Of a stretch of DNA of 64,000 nt, positions 63,286-64,000 are shown piece by piece; within the stretch, counting starts at the first letter, position 1; the number at the start of each line of letters is the position of its first letter. The notes beneath the pieces were generated by a model, which was not told where the DNA came from, searched no databases, and worked only from the letters and a program-made list of their open reading frames with translations. Made by a program: the position numbers and the translations under genes. Origin of the DNA: Protaetiibacter sp. SSC-01 (GTDB lineage Bacteria > Actinomycetota > Actinomycetes > Actinomycetales > Microbacteriaceae); NCBI RefSeq assembly GCF_014483895.1, contig NZ_CP059987.1, positions 2,294,001 to 2,358,000 of the forward strand. Direction: 5' to 3'.

Positions 63286-63980
63286 AGCTCCCGTTCGACG
63301 TGCCCGTCGACCCCGACCGCGACGAGGCGCGCCGGCTGCTGGAGGATGAGCTCGAGAAGTCGCGCTACCGGCAGGACGACACGCGCGCCGAGACCCCCGA
63401 GTGGCTGCAGGCGTTCTACCGCTGGCTCGAGGACCTCATGAACGGCCTCACGGGCGAGAACTCGATGCCCGGCTGGGTCGTCGTGCTCGTGATCGTGCTC
63501 ATCGCGGTGATCGTCGTGCTGTTCCTCGTGTTCGGGGTGCCGCGGCTGCGGGCGCGGAGCGGCGTCCGCTCGTCGGGCGACGAGCTCTTCGAGGCCGACG
63601 ACCACCGCGACGCCGCGACGATGCGCCGCGACGCCGAGGCCGCCGCCCGCGCGGGGCGCTTCGCGGAGGCGATCGCGGAGCGGTTCCGCGCGATCGCCCG
63701 CTCGCTGCACGAACGCACCCTCGTGTCGACCGTGCCGGGCTCGACGGCGCACGACGTGGCCCGCCGGGCAGCGGCCCCGCTGCCCGAGCACGCCGCTGCC
63801 CTCGACCTCGCCGCCGACGACTTCGACGCCGTGCGCTACCTCGGCGACCCCGGCGACGCCGAGCGCTACGCGCGCATGAGCGCGCTCGACGAGGCCGTGC
63901 AGCGCACGCGTCCCCGCCTCGAGACCGCGGCATCCGCATCCGCCCCCTCCCCTGAGCCGTTCGCGAGGGTCGAGCCGTGA
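63282..63980 (+). CDS. DUF4129-domain protein
   Basis: A 232-residue protein with one membrane helix (WVVVLVIVLIAVIVVLFLVFGVPRL, about 63-87) and a C-terminal cytoplasmic DUF4129 domain (DAEAAARAGRFAEAIAERFRAIARSLHERTLVSTVPGSTAHDVARRAA, about 115-165). DUF4129 proteins are coded in MoxR-DUF58 clusters. The GTG at 63282 overlaps the preceding stop as GTGA; another in-frame GTG at 63276 is possible. Confidence 0.85.
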   Translation: MKLPFDVPVDPDRDEARRLLEDELEKSRYRQDDTRAETPEWLQAFYRWLEDLMNGLTGENSMPGWVVVLVIVLIAVIVVLFLVFGVPRLRARSGVRSSGDELFEADDHRDAATMRRDAEAAARAGRFAEAIAERFRAIARSLHERTLVSTVPGSTAHDVARRAAAPLPEHAAALDLAADDFDAVRYLGDPGDAERYARMSALDEAVQRTRPRLETAASASAPSPEPFARVEP

Positions 63981-64000
63981 GCGCGCCCGCCGTCGCCCCC
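63977..64000 (+). CDS. Start of a gene cut by the window edge
   Basis: A GTG at 63977 overlaps the DUF4129 stop as GTGA and opens MSAPAVAP before the sequence ends. By analogy with related clusters it is likely a DUF4350-type protein, but only eight codons are visible. Confidence 0.5.

Overview
The window is about 72% G+C with tightly packed genes. It carries several actinobacterial hallmarks: mtrA-mtrB-lpqB, a WhiB1-type regulator, long-form HPF beside secA with an Rv3235-like gene, a PdtaS-like kinase and a 13E12/DUF222-HNH gene. Gene content, G/C-ending codons and many gene starts sitting 6-7 nt behind a TANNNT box fit a Gram-positive actinobacterium, most likely Microbacteriaceae. The genus cannot be fixed from sequence alone.

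Layout. 1-12.2 kb (minus strand): end of a membrane-protein gene, mtlD, a large STAND/LuxR regulator, the branched-chain amino-acid operon ilvD-ilvB-ilvN-ilvC and the trehalose genes otsA-otsB. 12.3-18.6 kb: a sugar phosphate isomerase/epimerase, then converging on it a tetR-mmpL-yhgE operon. Its MMPL protein carries a C-terminal extension that looks like a dead ABC ATPase. 18.7-19.6 kb: two small membrane-protein genes. 19.6-26.4 kb: a catabolic cluster (GntR regulator, SDR, aldehyde dehydrogenase, class I amidohydrolase, glutamine-synthetase-like ligase, divergent ethanolamine-type permease) that reads best as amine use through gamma-glutamylated intermediates, ethanolamine being the favoured substrate. 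26.4-34 kb: FAD-linked oxidase, D-serine dehydratase-like enzyme, YitT-like protein with divergent Lrp regulator, tRNA-Lys(CTT), Bcp peroxiredoxin, and a WYL regulator divergent from a two-gene ABC exporter. 34-39.4 kb: putA with divergent lysR, a small membrane protein and whiB1. 39.4-45.5 kb: a seven-gene MoxR-DUF58-VWA operon. 45.7-50.8 kb: PdtaS-like kinase, CpaE-like ATPase plus SAF protein, a small HTH protein and two conserved hypotheticals. 50.9-59.3 kb: secA, hpf, comF-like gene, lpqB, mtrB, mtrA. 59.4-62 kb: a DUF222-HNH gene split by an intact IS3-family element whose ends and 3-bp target duplication are exactly readable. 62-64 kb: the start of a membrane protein / DUF4129 cluster that runs off the window.

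Regulatory sequence is unusually legible. Tandem TetR palindromes overlap a probable leaderless promoter. A 15-bp palindrome sits exactly midway between the WYL and ABC starts. Two identical 18-bp palindromes precede moxR, two DnaA-box-like 9-mers lie in one 280-bp gap, and several strong bidirectional terminators are present. The last ~310 bp of ilvD use codons quite unlike the rest of the gene, suggesting a recombination patch.
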